Below, in pieces: positions 10,218 through 19,249 of a stretch of 64,000 bases of DNA. The position numbers were made by a program, and so were the translations under genes. Every line of letters starts with the position of its first letter. The stretch's first letter is position 1. The stretch lies in the NCBI GenBank assembly GCA_023430975.1, contig JAEYYB010000129.1, forward strand, positions 62,001-126,000. The letters run 5' to 3'. The stretch is from Bacillota bacterium. Lineage in GTDB: Bacteria; Bacillota; Clostridia; Acetivibrionales; DSM-2933. Under the pieces are notes generated by a model. That model had not been told where the DNA came from and did no database searches. It saw nothing but the letters and a program-made list of their open reading frames with translations.

Positions 10218-10776
10218 TTAATATGTGCCCCTAAGTAAAAATGTTCCGGTCAAAATTCCGAGCATCACTATACTTATAATATTAACTGCATACCTTGCCG
10301 CCTTTCTTTTATATGTAATCAAAGATGAATAGATAAATACCGGAAATATATTCATAACATACCTTGGACCGCTTATAGTCCAACTGGGAGTATACGATAC
10401 AATTAAAAATACCAAAGAGTAAATTGTATAACTCAAAGGCAGCTTACTGACGGAAAATATAATAATTGTTAATGCTGTAAAGAAGAATACCAGAGTTGGA
10501 ATAAGAGTACCTGCAACGAATACATGATTAAATCCAGAATTAAATATGGACTTAAATATAAATTGCAGGTTATCGGCAAAGATGCCTAATTCATGGTCCC
10601 AATATGTTTTTTGATAATCGAGAGATTATTCTTTGAGAAATAAGGAATACACATATACTTAATAACACTATTGCTAAAACTTGTATAATAATACCTGCTA
10701 TTTCCACGAAGCTTATCCCCCTTACATAATTAACATAGTCATAACCAAAATAACTTCCGCTATAAATTTCGTTCAC
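10218..10776 (-). pseudogene. Frameshifted remnant of a polytopic membrane glycosyltransferase-like gene
   Basis: On the minus strand two overlapping frames look like pieces of one membrane protein. Reading from 10776, one frame gives about 60 residues ending VLLSICVFLISQRII before a stop. A second frame, open from about 10618 to the stop at 10218, continues with TYWDHELGIFADNLQF, several hydrophobic helices and SYTPSWTISGPRYVMNIFP. The last stretch resembles the C-terminal region of PIG-V/ArnT-like dolichol-sugar-type mannosyltransferases. The N-terminal two thirds are absent. The frame change and missing start make this a decayed gene. The family assignment is tentative. Confidence 0.5.
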
Positions 10777-10818
10777 GTGTTGACTTAAATCGTCAACACC
10801 CGTGTAGAAAGCGGAAGT
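10753..10818. repeat. Nested inverted repeat / large hairpin
   Basis: ACTTCCGC at 10753-10760 pairs with GCGGAAGT at 10811-10818. Inside, GTGTTGAC (10777-10784) pairs with GTCAACAC (10792-10799), extended by CAC/GTG across a small bulge. The result is one 66-base nested hairpin. It lies exactly at the 5' limit of the decayed minus-strand gene, so it may be the end of an element that broke that gene, or a structured RNA or cruciform between the two loci. Confidence 0.6.
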
Positions 10819-10992
10819 AATTATCTATTTATAACTTAATATAAATCTTACAAATTAAGTCAGCGGTGAATCACAATACAATTTTACTGGACTTTACATA
10901 AAACTGCAATTAAAATCGGTGGCATCAGAATTCACTTTGCAGGCCAAATTAAATATGTAATGACAATATAAGTCTGCTAGATCAAATAAGTG

Positions 10993-11022
10993 TTGATAAC
11001 TAACGCGTGTTAGTGCTATGAT
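10993..11022 (+). promoter_or_regulatory. Sigma-A-like promoter with palindromic operator in its spacer
   Basis: TTGATA (10993-10998) and TATGAT (11017-11022) are separated by 18 bases, a good vegetative promoter. The spacer holds ACTAACGCGTGTTAGT (10999-11014), whose six-base arms ACTAAC/GTTAGT are perfect inverted repeats. A protein bound there would block the promoter. It lies about 80 bases before the large STAND regulator. The rest of the 323 bases from 10777 to 11099 holds the nested hairpin described separately and otherwise AT-rich DNA with no gene. Confidence 0.55.
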
Positions 11023-11099
11023 ATAAAGTAGTAAGGGGTATTAATGCATATAATAAAAATTGCTGAGTAGTAGAAAATTTTTACATATTATAATAATGG

Positions 11100-14000
11100 G
11101 TGGTAAGTTTGTATATAAAAGCTAAACTGGATAAATCGTATAATATGCCCTATCTCATTGAGCGTGACGATGATATGGCTAAATTCCAAAGTTTCTTAAA
11201 ACACTTACCTGAAATGAAGCGGGGAGTATTAAGGATTGTAGGGTTACCTTATTCTGGGCGGACATATTTTTTAAATGCCATAGAATGTACAGCCTCACAA
11301 TACAATTATGACGTTGTCTCTCTTTTGGCAAATCCAACTCTTAAAACAAAAGGACCTATGGAATTATTATCTGGAATTAATAAAACTCAATTGAATATTA
11401 GCAATATGAGTCCGGAATATGCGGAAAGCATAATAATTGAAAGACTGTCTAATAATAAGAAAAATGGACTTGTTATATTTGTAGATGATATTGGTCAGTT
11501 TGATATAGAAACTATAAATCTCTTATGTAAAATTTTAAACGATAAAAGCTATATAAATCTTGCATTGGTTTACACAAATGAGCCTAAAGTGATAAAAGGC
11601 TTAGACTATATTGGTGCTCCTTTATATGAAACTATAAATTTAGGTTCCCTTTCTCCACAAGGCTTGCGTTTGTGGATGAATAACATATTATGCTGGGAGC
11701 CGCCGGAGCATTTTCTTGAATGGCTTTACAATGAAACAATGGGCTTGCCGGGACTCATAAAGGATGGAATTTGTTATTTGTTAGGAAATGATATTTTAAA
11801 ACATGATACCAAAGGCGGATTTGTTATAAAAGGGGAATATTCCAATATAAGATTAAACAATGGGAATGAAAGGAATAATTTTAGGCCCAAAAAGCCTAAA
11901 AAGCCTAAAAACAACCTACCTTGTTCACTAACCCAATTTGTGGGACGTGAGGGTGAGATTGAGAAAATAAAAAATTTACTTGACTGTGTAAGGCTTGTAA
12001 CACTCACAGGTTCTGGTGGTATAGGCAAAACAAGGCTTGCTCTGCAGGTTGCTTCCATGTGTCTTTATAACTATAGCGACGGAGTTTTTTTTATTCAGCT
12101 TTCAACTCTTACAAAGGCTGATTCGATAGCGGTGAATATAGCCAAGTCACTAAATATATCTGAAATACAGGGGCAGCATATTTATGATACCTTAAAAGGT
12201 GCTCTATATGAAAAGAATTGTCTTATCATACTTGACAATTTTGAACATGTTATTGACGCGGCTCCAATAGTGGCCGATCTGCTCAGTGCAGCTCCTAGTT
12301 TAACCATTCTGGTAACAAGTAGAGAACCCTTAAGAATTTCAGGAGAGCATATATTTAGTGTTCCCCCCTTGGAATTTGTAAATTTGGGGGAAAAGACGCC
12401 GATTGAGAAATTAATTCAACAACCTGCTGTAACTCTTTTTTTGCTGCGTGCCAAAGCTGTTAAGCCTGACTTTAAAATTACAGAAAAAAATTCAAAGGAA
12501 ATTATTGAATTATGTGCTTACCTGGAAGGGATACCTTTAGCTATTGAACTTGCAGCGGCAAACATAGGACAAATTTCTATACATAACATGCTGCACCAGA
12601 GCAAAAACAGGTTAATGTGGCTCAATAACGGAGCCCGTGATTTGGAGTATCGTCAGCGTACACTTAAGAATACCATCGAATGGGGGTACAACTTACTTAA
12701 TGAGAATCAGAAGAAGTTGTTCAGAAGGCTGGGAGTATTCACCGGAAAGTTTGATTTAAAAGCAGTGCAGGCTGTAACTAATTGCAATAATGATATTGAA
12801 AATCTATTGGAAACAATGGCTTCTTTGCTAAACAAGAGCTTTATAACAAAGGCAGGGAAAATTGCTGGCGAAAGTGAAGATAGATTCAGTATGCTAGAAA
12901 CAATACGCGAATATGCAGGCGAGCTATTATCAATTAGTGGGGAAGAATACTATATAAAAGATTGCTATTCCGATTACTATCTGTCACTTGTTACTGAAGC
13001 CGAGTTTAGTATGAATGGACAAGAGCGTCAAAGATGGATTTCTGAATTGGAGTTTTCCCATTCAAATATAATAAATGCCTTGAAACATCTCCAAATGACT
13101 AACAGTCTGGAAAAAGAATTGAAATTAACCGGGGCAATGGGGTATTTTTGGGAGGTCCGTGGATATTGGAATGAAGGAATTTCCATTCTCGAACCTTTAG
13201 TTCAAAGATATGGAAATTCTATAGAATCAAAGGATTTTGTTAAAGTATTTGAGTGGTTTGGGAGATTGACACATTTGCAGGGCAATCCCGAGAAATCAAT
13301 TTCGATCTTTAGAAAGAGCTTGTCCCTTGCCAGGGATTTTGGGGACTTAATGGGGGAAGCCGCTATACAATATAAGCTTTCGTTAGCGGTAAGTATGCTG
13401 GGTAACCTTGAGGAAGAGGAAAAACTGGCAATAAGGAGTTTGAGCATATACTGCCAGCTTGGTTATAAGCCTGGCATTGCAGAAGTTCTCCAGCATCTTA
13501 GTCTATTATATTACCAGAAGGGACACTATTTGAAGGCAGAAGAGTATTCGAGTGAGAGCTTGAATATCTGCAAAGAATTAAAAAATAAGTGGGGTATAGC
13601 CAGAGCTCTCTGGAGGCTTGGACTTGTAGCCAGAGGCAAAGGGATTTTTGATGAGGCTATGGAAATGATTAGTGAATATCTTGCATACTGTGAAGAACTG
13701 GATGATAAAGACGGGATAGCAAATGCACTTATTAGTATAGCTGAATTATCAAGGTCACAGAGTCAGTATGATGTTGCAGAAAATTATTATATGAGGGCTC
13801 TTAATCTTTCATATGAACTTGGTTATAAAGCTATAATAGCCCGGGTTCTTAAAGATATAGGCGAGATTAAGAGATATAGAGGTGATTTTAACAAAGCTAT
13901 GGAATTATATAAGGAAAGTTTGGCTATATCAGAGGAAATCGGGAGTTCTGGAGAAATCGCATGGCTTTATCGAAATATAGCTGAACTGGAATTTCGTGCC

Positions 14001-14690
14001 AGTAATTTTTTAATAGCTGAGGAGCTTTATATTAAAGGTCTGAATGTTTTTTACGACAGCAAGGAGAATACTATCATGTTTGTTTTTCTGGTATTAGATG
14101 GACTTGCTGGTGTTTCATCTAAACTGGGAAAAAACGACAGAGCCGCTCGTCTTTTTGGAGCAGCTGATAGACTTTTTAATGTTGTAGAAAATCTTATATC
14201 CCAAAATGATACTTCCGAATATATTAAACGCTTAACAGAGCTTCGAAATATAATGGATCAAAGCGATTTTGATAAAGCTTGGCATGAAGGCAGCCAGATG
14301 AGTATGGAAATGGCTATAGATTATGCCAAGGAGGTAATTAAGGATGACAAGTTCGAGAAGAATATGGCAAGAAAAATGATTGATTACATACATGAAAACT
14401 TCACAAGGGATATTTCTCTTGATGAAATATCAGAATATTTTAATATGACTTCAGCATACTTCAGTACTGTATTTAAATATTATACTGGCTATAATTTCAA
14501 AGATTATCTGAACTCATACAGAGTTAAAGTGTCAAAGGAGCTTTTGCAGAACAGTAATTTAAAGATAAACGAGGTTGCTGAAAAGGTTGGTTGCAACAAT
14601 GTAAATACATTTATACGCATATTTAAGAAGTATGAAGGTATGTCACCAGGCCAATATTATATAGAGAATCAGGGGAAATCTGGAAAATAA
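11100..14690 (+). CDS. STAND ATPase-TPR transcriptional regulator with C-terminal AraC-type HTH
   Basis: This is a 1196-residue cytoplasmic signal-transducing ATPase. An N-terminal P-loop module (about 15-260) has a deviant Walker A, GLPYSGRT at 48-55, and Walker B LVIFVDD. A Lys-Pro-rich hinge follows at about 262-275. A canonical NB-ARC/AfsR-like module (about 278-600) has GSGGIGKT, ILDNFEHV, TSREPLRI and GIPLAIELAAA. TPR-like repeats fill about 700-1010. The last ~110 residues are two AraC-type helix-turn-helix motifs (ISLDEISEYFNMTSAYFSTVFK; INEVAEKVGCNNVNTFIRIFKK). Such proteins usually oligomerise on ligand binding. The pairing of STAND/TPR with an AraC effector is unusual. Its position directly before the hydrolase block suggests it controls that block. 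GTG 11100 or TTG 11109 are possible starts. Confidence 0.85.
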   Translation: MVSLYIKAKLDKSYNMPYLIERDDDMAKFQSFLKHLPEMKRGVLRIVGLPYSGRTYFLNAIECTASQYNYDVVSLLANPTLKTKGPMELLSGINKTQLNISNMSPEYAESIIIERLSNNKKNGLVIFVDDIGQFDIETINLLCKILNDKSYINLALVYTNEPKVIKGLDYIGAPLYETINLGSLSPQGLRLWMNNILCWEPPEHFLEWLYNETMGLPGLIKDGICYLLGNDILKHDTKGGFVIKGEYSNIRLNNGNERNNFRPKKPKKPKNNLPCSLTQFVGREGEIEKIKNLLDCVRLVTLTGSGGIGKTRLALQVASMCLYNYSDGVFFIQLSTLTKADSIAVNIAKSLNISEIQGQHIYDTLKGALYEKNCLIILDNFEHVIDAAPIVADLLSAAPSLTILVTSREPLRISGEHIFSVPPLEFVNLGEKTPIEKLIQQPAVTLFLLRAKAVKPDFKITEKNSKEIIELCAYLEGIPLAIELAAANIGQISIHNMLHQSKNRLMWLNNGARDLEYRQRTLKNTIEWGYNLLNENQKKLFRRLGVFTGKFDLKAVQAVTNCNNDIENLLETMASLLNKSFITKAGKIAGESEDRFSMLETIREYAGELLSISGEEYYIKDCYSDYYLSLVTEAEFSMNGQERQRWISELEFSHSNIINALKHLQMTNSLEKELKLTGAMGYFWEVRGYWNEGISILEPLVQRYGNSIESKDFVKVFEWFGRLTHLQGNPEKSISIFRKSLSLARDFGDLMGEAAIQYKLSLAVSMLGNLEEEEKLAIRSLSIYCQLGYKPGIAEVLQHLSLLYYQKGHYLKAEEYSSESLNICKELKNKWGIARALWRLGLVARGKGIFDEAMEMISEYLAYCEELDDKDGIANALISIAELSRSQSQYDVAENYYMRALNLSYELGYKAIIARVLKDIGEIKRYRGDFNKAMELYKESLAISEEIGSSGEIAWLYRNIAELEFRASNFLIAEELYIKGLNVFYDSKENTIMFVFLVLDGLAGVSSKLGKNDRAARLFGAADRLFNVVENLISQNDTSEYIKRLTELRNIMDQSDFDKAWHEGSQMSMEMAIDYAKEVIKDDKFEKNMARKMIDYIHENFTRDISLDEISEYFNMTSAYFSTVFKYYTGYNFKDYLNSYRVKVSKELLQNSNLKINEVAEKVGCNNVNTFIRIFKKYEGMSPGQYYIENQGKSGK

Positions 14691-14695
14691 TAAAG

Positions 14696-14760
14696 CTTTT
14701 CCCATAGTAGCTCATTTTCGAGTCCACTTAATTTCGTGAACTCACACTCTCAAGGGAAAG
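14696..14760. terminator. Nested hairpin after the STAND regulator (terminator or leader structure)
   Basis: CTTTTCCC (14696-14703) can pair with GGGAAAG (14754-14760), and within it GAGTCCAC (14720-14727) pairs with GTGAACTC (14736-14743) with one mismatch. There is no following T-run, so this may be a processing or leader structure and not a simple terminator. The remaining bases to 14940 are AT-rich leader of the GH16 gene with a strong AAGGGGG ribosome site; no convincing promoter was found. Confidence 0.4.
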
Positions 14761-14940
14761 TAATTCTTTAATCATTCCTTATTTTATATTCCAAAAAAAT
14801 AGATATAAATCAAAATTCTTAAATATTTATACCACCCGGACAACTAATATAGAATATAACTAGAGACTATTGAGTTTTGGGGATTTTAATACCATTCTTG
14901 TAGCTCTTTTATATTTTATTTTTCTAAGGGGGTTTTTTTA

Positions 14941-15951
14941 TTGAAGAAGTTTCTTTCGTTAGCGATTATTATCATTTTAACAGCAAGTGTGATTCCTTTA
15001 CAGATTTTTGTGTCATCTGAGGCATTTGCTGTGGGATCAAGTTTTTATGAAGAATTCACATCATTCAATTCCAATTGGGAATATCGGTCAGGTTCTAACG
15101 GTTCACCGTTCAACTGCGTGTTTAGTCCATCCCAGGTAACATTTGGGGATAGTAAAATGATTCTCACTCTTGATAGGGACAATTCCGGTTCAGGCTATCC
15201 TTATAAAGGGGGCGAATATCGTACTTCCAACACTTATGGGTATGGGTATTATGAAACAAAAATGAAAGCTGCAAATAATATCGGTATCGTCTCCTCATTT
15301 TTTACTTATACTGGTCCTTCAGACGGTAACCCATGGGATGAAATTGATATTGAATTTCTAGGAAAAGATACCACTAGAGTCCAATTAAATTGGTACAAAA
15401 ACGGTAAAGGTGGACATGAGTACATGTACAACCTTGGATTTGACGCCTCACAAGATTATCATACTTATGGATTTGACTGGCAGCAAAATTCAATTACCTA
15501 TTACGTAGACGGAAAAAAGGTATTTTCAAGCTCGCAGGAAATACCTACCACACCTGGTAAAATAATGATGAACATTTGGCCAGGAATTACTGTTGATGAA
15601 TGGCTTGGGGCATATAATGGGAGAACACCGTTAAGTGCCTATTATGAGTATGTCAGATATTCAAAAGAGGGTTATACCCCACTAAGCACCCCTACACCTA
15701 CTAGGACAAATACTCCTACACCTACTAGGACAAATACACCTACGCCTACAATCACCGTTAATCCCGCATCAATAGGGGATTGTAATAAAGATGGTGTTAT
15801 CAATATGGCTGATGTAATTGAATTAGCACTTAGATTTAATAAAGTTATCGGAGACGCGTTGTACAATAAAATATATGACTTAAACAATGATGGTGCAATA
15901 AACATGGCTGATGTTATAATTATTGCTTCCAAATTTAATACAACATATTAG
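14941..15951 (+). CDS. Cellulosomal GH16 lichenase-like beta-glucanase with dockerin
   Basis: This is a secreted endo-beta-1,3-1,4-glucanase-type enzyme of 336 residues. A signal peptide (about 1-30) is followed by a GH16 domain (about 37-245). It carries the lichenase signature DEIDIEFLG, with Glu134 as predicted nucleophile, Asp136 as helper and Glu138 as acid/base. A Thr-Pro linker of repeated PTPTRTNT units leads to a dockerin (about 279-336) with DCNKDGVINMADV and DLNNDGAINMADV loops. It starts with TTG after AAGGGGG. It is the first gene of the hydrolase block and is followed by a good terminator. Expected substrates are mixed-linkage glucan or lichenan. Confidence 0.9.
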   Translation: MKKFLSLAIIIILTASVIPLQIFVSSEAFAVGSSFYEEFTSFNSNWEYRSGSNGSPFNCVFSPSQVTFGDSKMILTLDRDNSGSGYPYKGGEYRTSNTYGYGYYETKMKAANNIGIVSSFFTYTGPSDGNPWDEIDIEFLGKDTTRVQLNWYKNGKGGHEYMYNLGFDASQDYHTYGFDWQQNSITYYVDGKKVFSSSQEIPTTPGKIMMNIWPGITVDEWLGAYNGRTPLSAYYEYVRYSKEGYTPLSTPTPTRTNTPTPTRTNTPTPTITVNPASIGDCNKDGVINMADVIELALRFNKVIGDALYNKIYDLNNDGAINMADVIIIASKFNTTY

Positions 15952-15991
15952 CATAAATAAATTTTAATTAAAATATAAATTTTTCATATTT

Positions 15992-16035
15992 CACAGGCAT
16001 TCCATTCCCTCCTATTCAATGGATGCCTGTTTTTA
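15992..16035 (+). terminator. Rho-independent terminator after GH16
   Basis: ACAGGCATtCCATT pairs with AATGGATGCCTGT across a short C/T-rich loop, followed by TTTTTA. The stem is about 12 bp with one bulge. It suggests the GH16 gene is at least partly a separate transcript from the next gene. Confidence 0.75.
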
Positions 16036-16156
16036 TGTGTAAAAATATTTTAATATACCTAATTTAAACAATTATGTTACTGCGAATAAGTATTATGAAA
16101 AAGATATAACTAAAGTTAAGAAAGAGAAAAAATACTTATTTGAAGGGGGAATTATC

Positions 16157-19102
16157 TTGAAGAAAATGTCGATTGAGAAGTGCGTAATAATACTTATAAC
16201 TATGCTGCTCATGGTATCTGTTTTTTCAATCGATCCAATATTTGTGAATACCGTAACAGCGGCAGCTCAAGCGACTTATTATGTATCACCCACAGGCAAT
16301 GACAACAATCCGGGTACAATAAGTGAGCCTTTTTTGACTATCACTAAAGCCCGTGATGTGGTGCGCACCTTAAGCGGTAATATGGCAGGGGATATTTACA
16401 TATATCTTAGAGGAGGCAACTATAATATAACCAGCACCATTACTTTTGGTCCACAGGATTCAGGTACAAACGGATACAGGATATATTATAAAGCCTATGA
16501 GGGTGAAACGCCTGTTTTAAATGGTGCAACAAAGGTTACGGGTTGGACTCTGCACAGTGGTAACATATATAAAGCCCAGTTGAACCGCTCAACCAAATTG
16601 AGGAACCTTTATGTTAATGACCAGAGGGCTTCAATGACAAAAAAAACCGTCACAGCCAGAGGAGGATACGGTACTTATTCCGTGACTGCGGGACAGGCAA
16701 GTTGGGCTTGGACAAGCGGTAGTAAGAGTGATGGGGTTCAGTATAACTTAGCGGATGTACCGGATTTTGCAAGCAACAAAGATGATCTTGAGATAGTAAA
16801 CGGTACTACCTGGAATGAGAATATAGTTTGTACAAGGGATGTTATTACATCTGGTAATTCCAGGGTGCTTCTATTACAGCAGCCATATGGGGCCATAGCA
16901 CAGACACCGGGTTGGGGTGCAGCTTTTGCCGCATCCGGGACACATACAATATACAACGCATTCGAATTTTTAAATTCTCCAGGACAATTCTATTTTGACA
17001 AGACCACCAAAACCCTTTATTATTACATCCGCCCAGGTGAGAATATGGAAACAGCCGATGTCGAGGCTCCTGTGGTGGAGAAGCTCATAGAAATAGCGGG
17101 AACATCAACTACAAACAGGGTCAAGAATATAACCTTCCAAGGCATTACATTTGCAAATACCGATTATGGTCTTGTTAATGTTGCAGGTTCACGCGGTAAG
17201 GCAACATGTCAGGCTGCACAAGCATTTATAGCTTTCTATAATGATAATTGGCACAACACAAAGTATGATCTTGTCGATACATTGCCGGGAATGATCAACG
17301 TAAGTAGCAGTGATTCCATTAACTTTATAAGAAATATAATAAAACACAGCGGCAGTGATGGAATTTCTATGGTAAACGATGTTATTAATTCCAATATTAT
17401 TGGCAATTACATAACTGACATAACATCAAGCGGCATAACGGTGGGACATCCTCAGCATGTTTATATCGGAAATGGCGGAAATCGTGCAAAATATGCTACC
17501 GGTGTAGAAGGAGTTTGTAAGAGCATAAACATTACAAACAATATGTTGTACGACACCAGTACTGCTCCCGGATTTGGAGGATGTGCAGCCATAACGGTAT
17601 ACTTTGGAGATACAGTCAAAATAACCTATAACCATGTTCAATCGACTGCTTATAATGGCATACACTTGGGATGGGGATGGTGCAATTTCCTCGATTCAAC
17701 TACATGTAAAAACAACACAATAAGTTATAACAGGATTATAGATACCTTGACAAGGCTTCATGACAGCGGGGCAATATATACCATAGGACAAATGCCTGGC
17801 ACAAATATTAATGAGAATTATGTAAGGGGTATACCTCCTGCAACATCCGGGCCTACTTATGGACTGCATAACGACGAAGGAACTGCTTATATAAATGAAA
17901 ATGATAATGTACTGGATATTGACCCAGGAGTTAAGTATACCATCAACTGTGAGGATTTTGGACAAAAGCATGACCTAACAATACTAAGGACCTATGCAAC
18001 AGTAAATAAAATGGGAGTTAATCCTCCGAACAGTAAAATTGACCCGCCCGTTGTAGTTTCGGATAACGTATGGCCTTTGGCACAGTATAATACGTGTTTG
18101 AATTCAGGAATTCAGGAAGAATACAGAGACATTATACCGAGTAGTCTGCTCTCTACACAGGATTATGTATTCCCTGCAAGCTGTGCTACAACAGCGGGTA
18201 CAAAGATGAGTATTAGAAGCAGTGGAAATTCTACTAATACAGTATGGTTTGCCCCAGCCGGAACAACAAATTTTGTTGAGGGAGCCACAATGACAAGAGC
18301 AGCAGGTGATGCAACATCTATTTCTGCTCCTTATACTGCCGGTACCTATAAATTGTTTGTTGTTAGTTCACAAGGAGTAAAGCTTGGCGAATCTAATGCA
18401 AAATTAAGGGTTACAGGTTCGGTAACACCGCCTCCAACAGGTCCTGTTACACCAACACCTACTTCTGGTCCTCGTTCAGCCTTTACACAAATCGAGGCGG
18501 AAGATTTCAACAGCCAATCGGGAGTACAGTTGGAAAACTGTAGTGAAGGCAGTCAAGATGTTGGATATATCGAGAATGGAGATTATGTTGTTTACAACAA
18601 CATTGATTTTGGCAGCGGTGCGGAAAGCTTTCATGCAAGAGTAGCATGCAGCTCAGGCGGAGGCAATATTGAAATCCGGCTGGACAGTATTGATGGTACT
18701 TTGATAGGGACATGCCCTGTTGCAGGGACCGGTGGTTGGCAGACATGGGATAGTGTAACATGTGATGTTAGCAAGGTAAGCGGGCAACATGATCTTTATT
18801 TTAAATTTACTGGAGGAAGCGGTTACTTGTTTAATATGAACTGGTGGAAGTTTGGTGCTGCTGTTTCAACACCTACATCAAAGCCAACGTCAAATCCTAC
18901 ATCAACACCTACATCTGTGAAGAGTGTTGATGTAGACCGTAATGGTGTTGTAAACATGGCGGATGTGATACTTATAGCAAGTGCATTTAATACAGTTCAA
19001 GGTGATGTCAAATTTGTTGAATCATACGACTTCAATAGTGATGGAGCTATAAACATGGCGGATATAGTTATGATTGGGGCAAAATTTGGCACAATCCTCT
19101 AA
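16157..19102 (+). CDS. Cellulosomal GH141-like parallel beta-helix enzyme with CBM6 and dockerin
   Basis: This is a 981-residue secreted protein. After a signal peptide (about 1-35) comes a right-handed beta-helix region (about 38-670). Its start, TYYVSPTGNDNNPGT followed by PFLTITKARDVVR, is typical of GH141 and related pectate-lyase-like families. GH141 includes a xylanase from Clostridium thermocellum and an alpha-L-fucosidase from Bacteroides, so either activity is possible. A small beta domain (about 675-760) precedes a CBM6 (about 774-900; IEAEDF, YIENGDYVVYNNIDFG, NWWKF). The dockerin is at about 923-981. The TTG start follows GAAGGGGG. The catalytic residues cannot be named with confidence. 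Confidence 0.8.
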   Translation: MKKMSIEKCVIILITMLLMVSVFSIDPIFVNTVTAAAQATYYVSPTGNDNNPGTISEPFLTITKARDVVRTLSGNMAGDIYIYLRGGNYNITSTITFGPQDSGTNGYRIYYKAYEGETPVLNGATKVTGWTLHSGNIYKAQLNRSTKLRNLYVNDQRASMTKKTVTARGGYGTYSVTAGQASWAWTSGSKSDGVQYNLADVPDFASNKDDLEIVNGTTWNENIVCTRDVITSGNSRVLLLQQPYGAIAQTPGWGAAFAASGTHTIYNAFEFLNSPGQFYFDKTTKTLYYYIRPGENMETADVEAPVVEKLIEIAGTSTTNRVKNITFQGITFANTDYGLVNVAGSRGKATCQAAQAFIAFYNDNWHNTKYDLVDTLPGMINVSSSDSINFIRNIIKHSGSDGISMVNDVINSNIIGNYITDITSSGITVGHPQHVYIGNGGNRAKYATGVEGVCKSINITNNMLYDTSTAPGFGGCAAITVYFGDTVKITYNHVQSTAYNGIHLGWGWCNFLDSTTCKNNTISYNRIIDTLTRLHDSGAIYTIGQMPGTNINENYVRGIPPATSGPTYGLHNDEGTAYINENDNVLDIDPGVKYTINCEDFGQKHDLTILRTYATVNKMGVNPPNSKIDPPVVVSDNVWPLAQYNTCLNSGIQEEYRDIIPSSLLSTQDYVFPASCATTAGTKMSIRSSGNSTNTVWFAPAGTTNFVEGATMTRAAGDATSISAPYTAGTYKLFVVSSQGVKLGESNAKLRVTGSVTPPPTGPVTPTPTSGPRSAFTQIEAEDFNSQSGVQLENCSEGSQDVGYIENGDYVVYNNIDFGSGAESFHARVACSSGGGNIEIRLDSIDGTLIGTCPVAGTGGWQTWDSVTCDVSKVSGQHDLYFKFTGGSGYLFNMNWWKFGAAVSTPTSKPTSNPTSTPTSVKSVDVDRNGVVNMADVILIASAFNTVQGDVKFVESYDFNSDGAINMADIVMIGAKFGTIL

Positions 19103-19109
19103 AAAGAAC

Positions 19110-19220
19110 AAAATCGCTTGCGATTTTGCAGCCCTAGTTGTTGTCGTGAGAAATTATGGTGTATGTACTCCATGCCATAACAGTATTTCAAACTCTATAA
19201 GGCACCATAATTTCTAAGAC
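19110..19220 (-). repeat. Dispersed hairpin repeat family B, copy 1 (inverted)
   Basis: Read on the minus strand this has the family-B order. First is a 13-bp perfect inverted repeat, AGAAATTATGGTG/CACCATAATTTCT (arms at 19149-19161 and 19203-19215). Then comes CTCACGACAAC, and then a short hairpin, AAAATCGC-GCGATTTT (19110-19127). It lies between the GH141-like and GH95 genes. On the plus strand the short hairpin comes first, just after the GH141-like stop, and could act as a terminator. Here the loop of the larger hairpin is about 40 bases, much longer than in the other copies. Confidence 0.8.
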
Positions 19221-19249
19221 ACAAACAAAGTCTAACAGGAGTGTTGTAA

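Noticed and set aside
15690..15760. Short tandem repeats in the enzyme genes taken as CRISPR or satellite DNA
   Set aside because: These are codons of the Thr-Pro linkers between modules; they recur in almost every dockerin gene and keep the reading frame.
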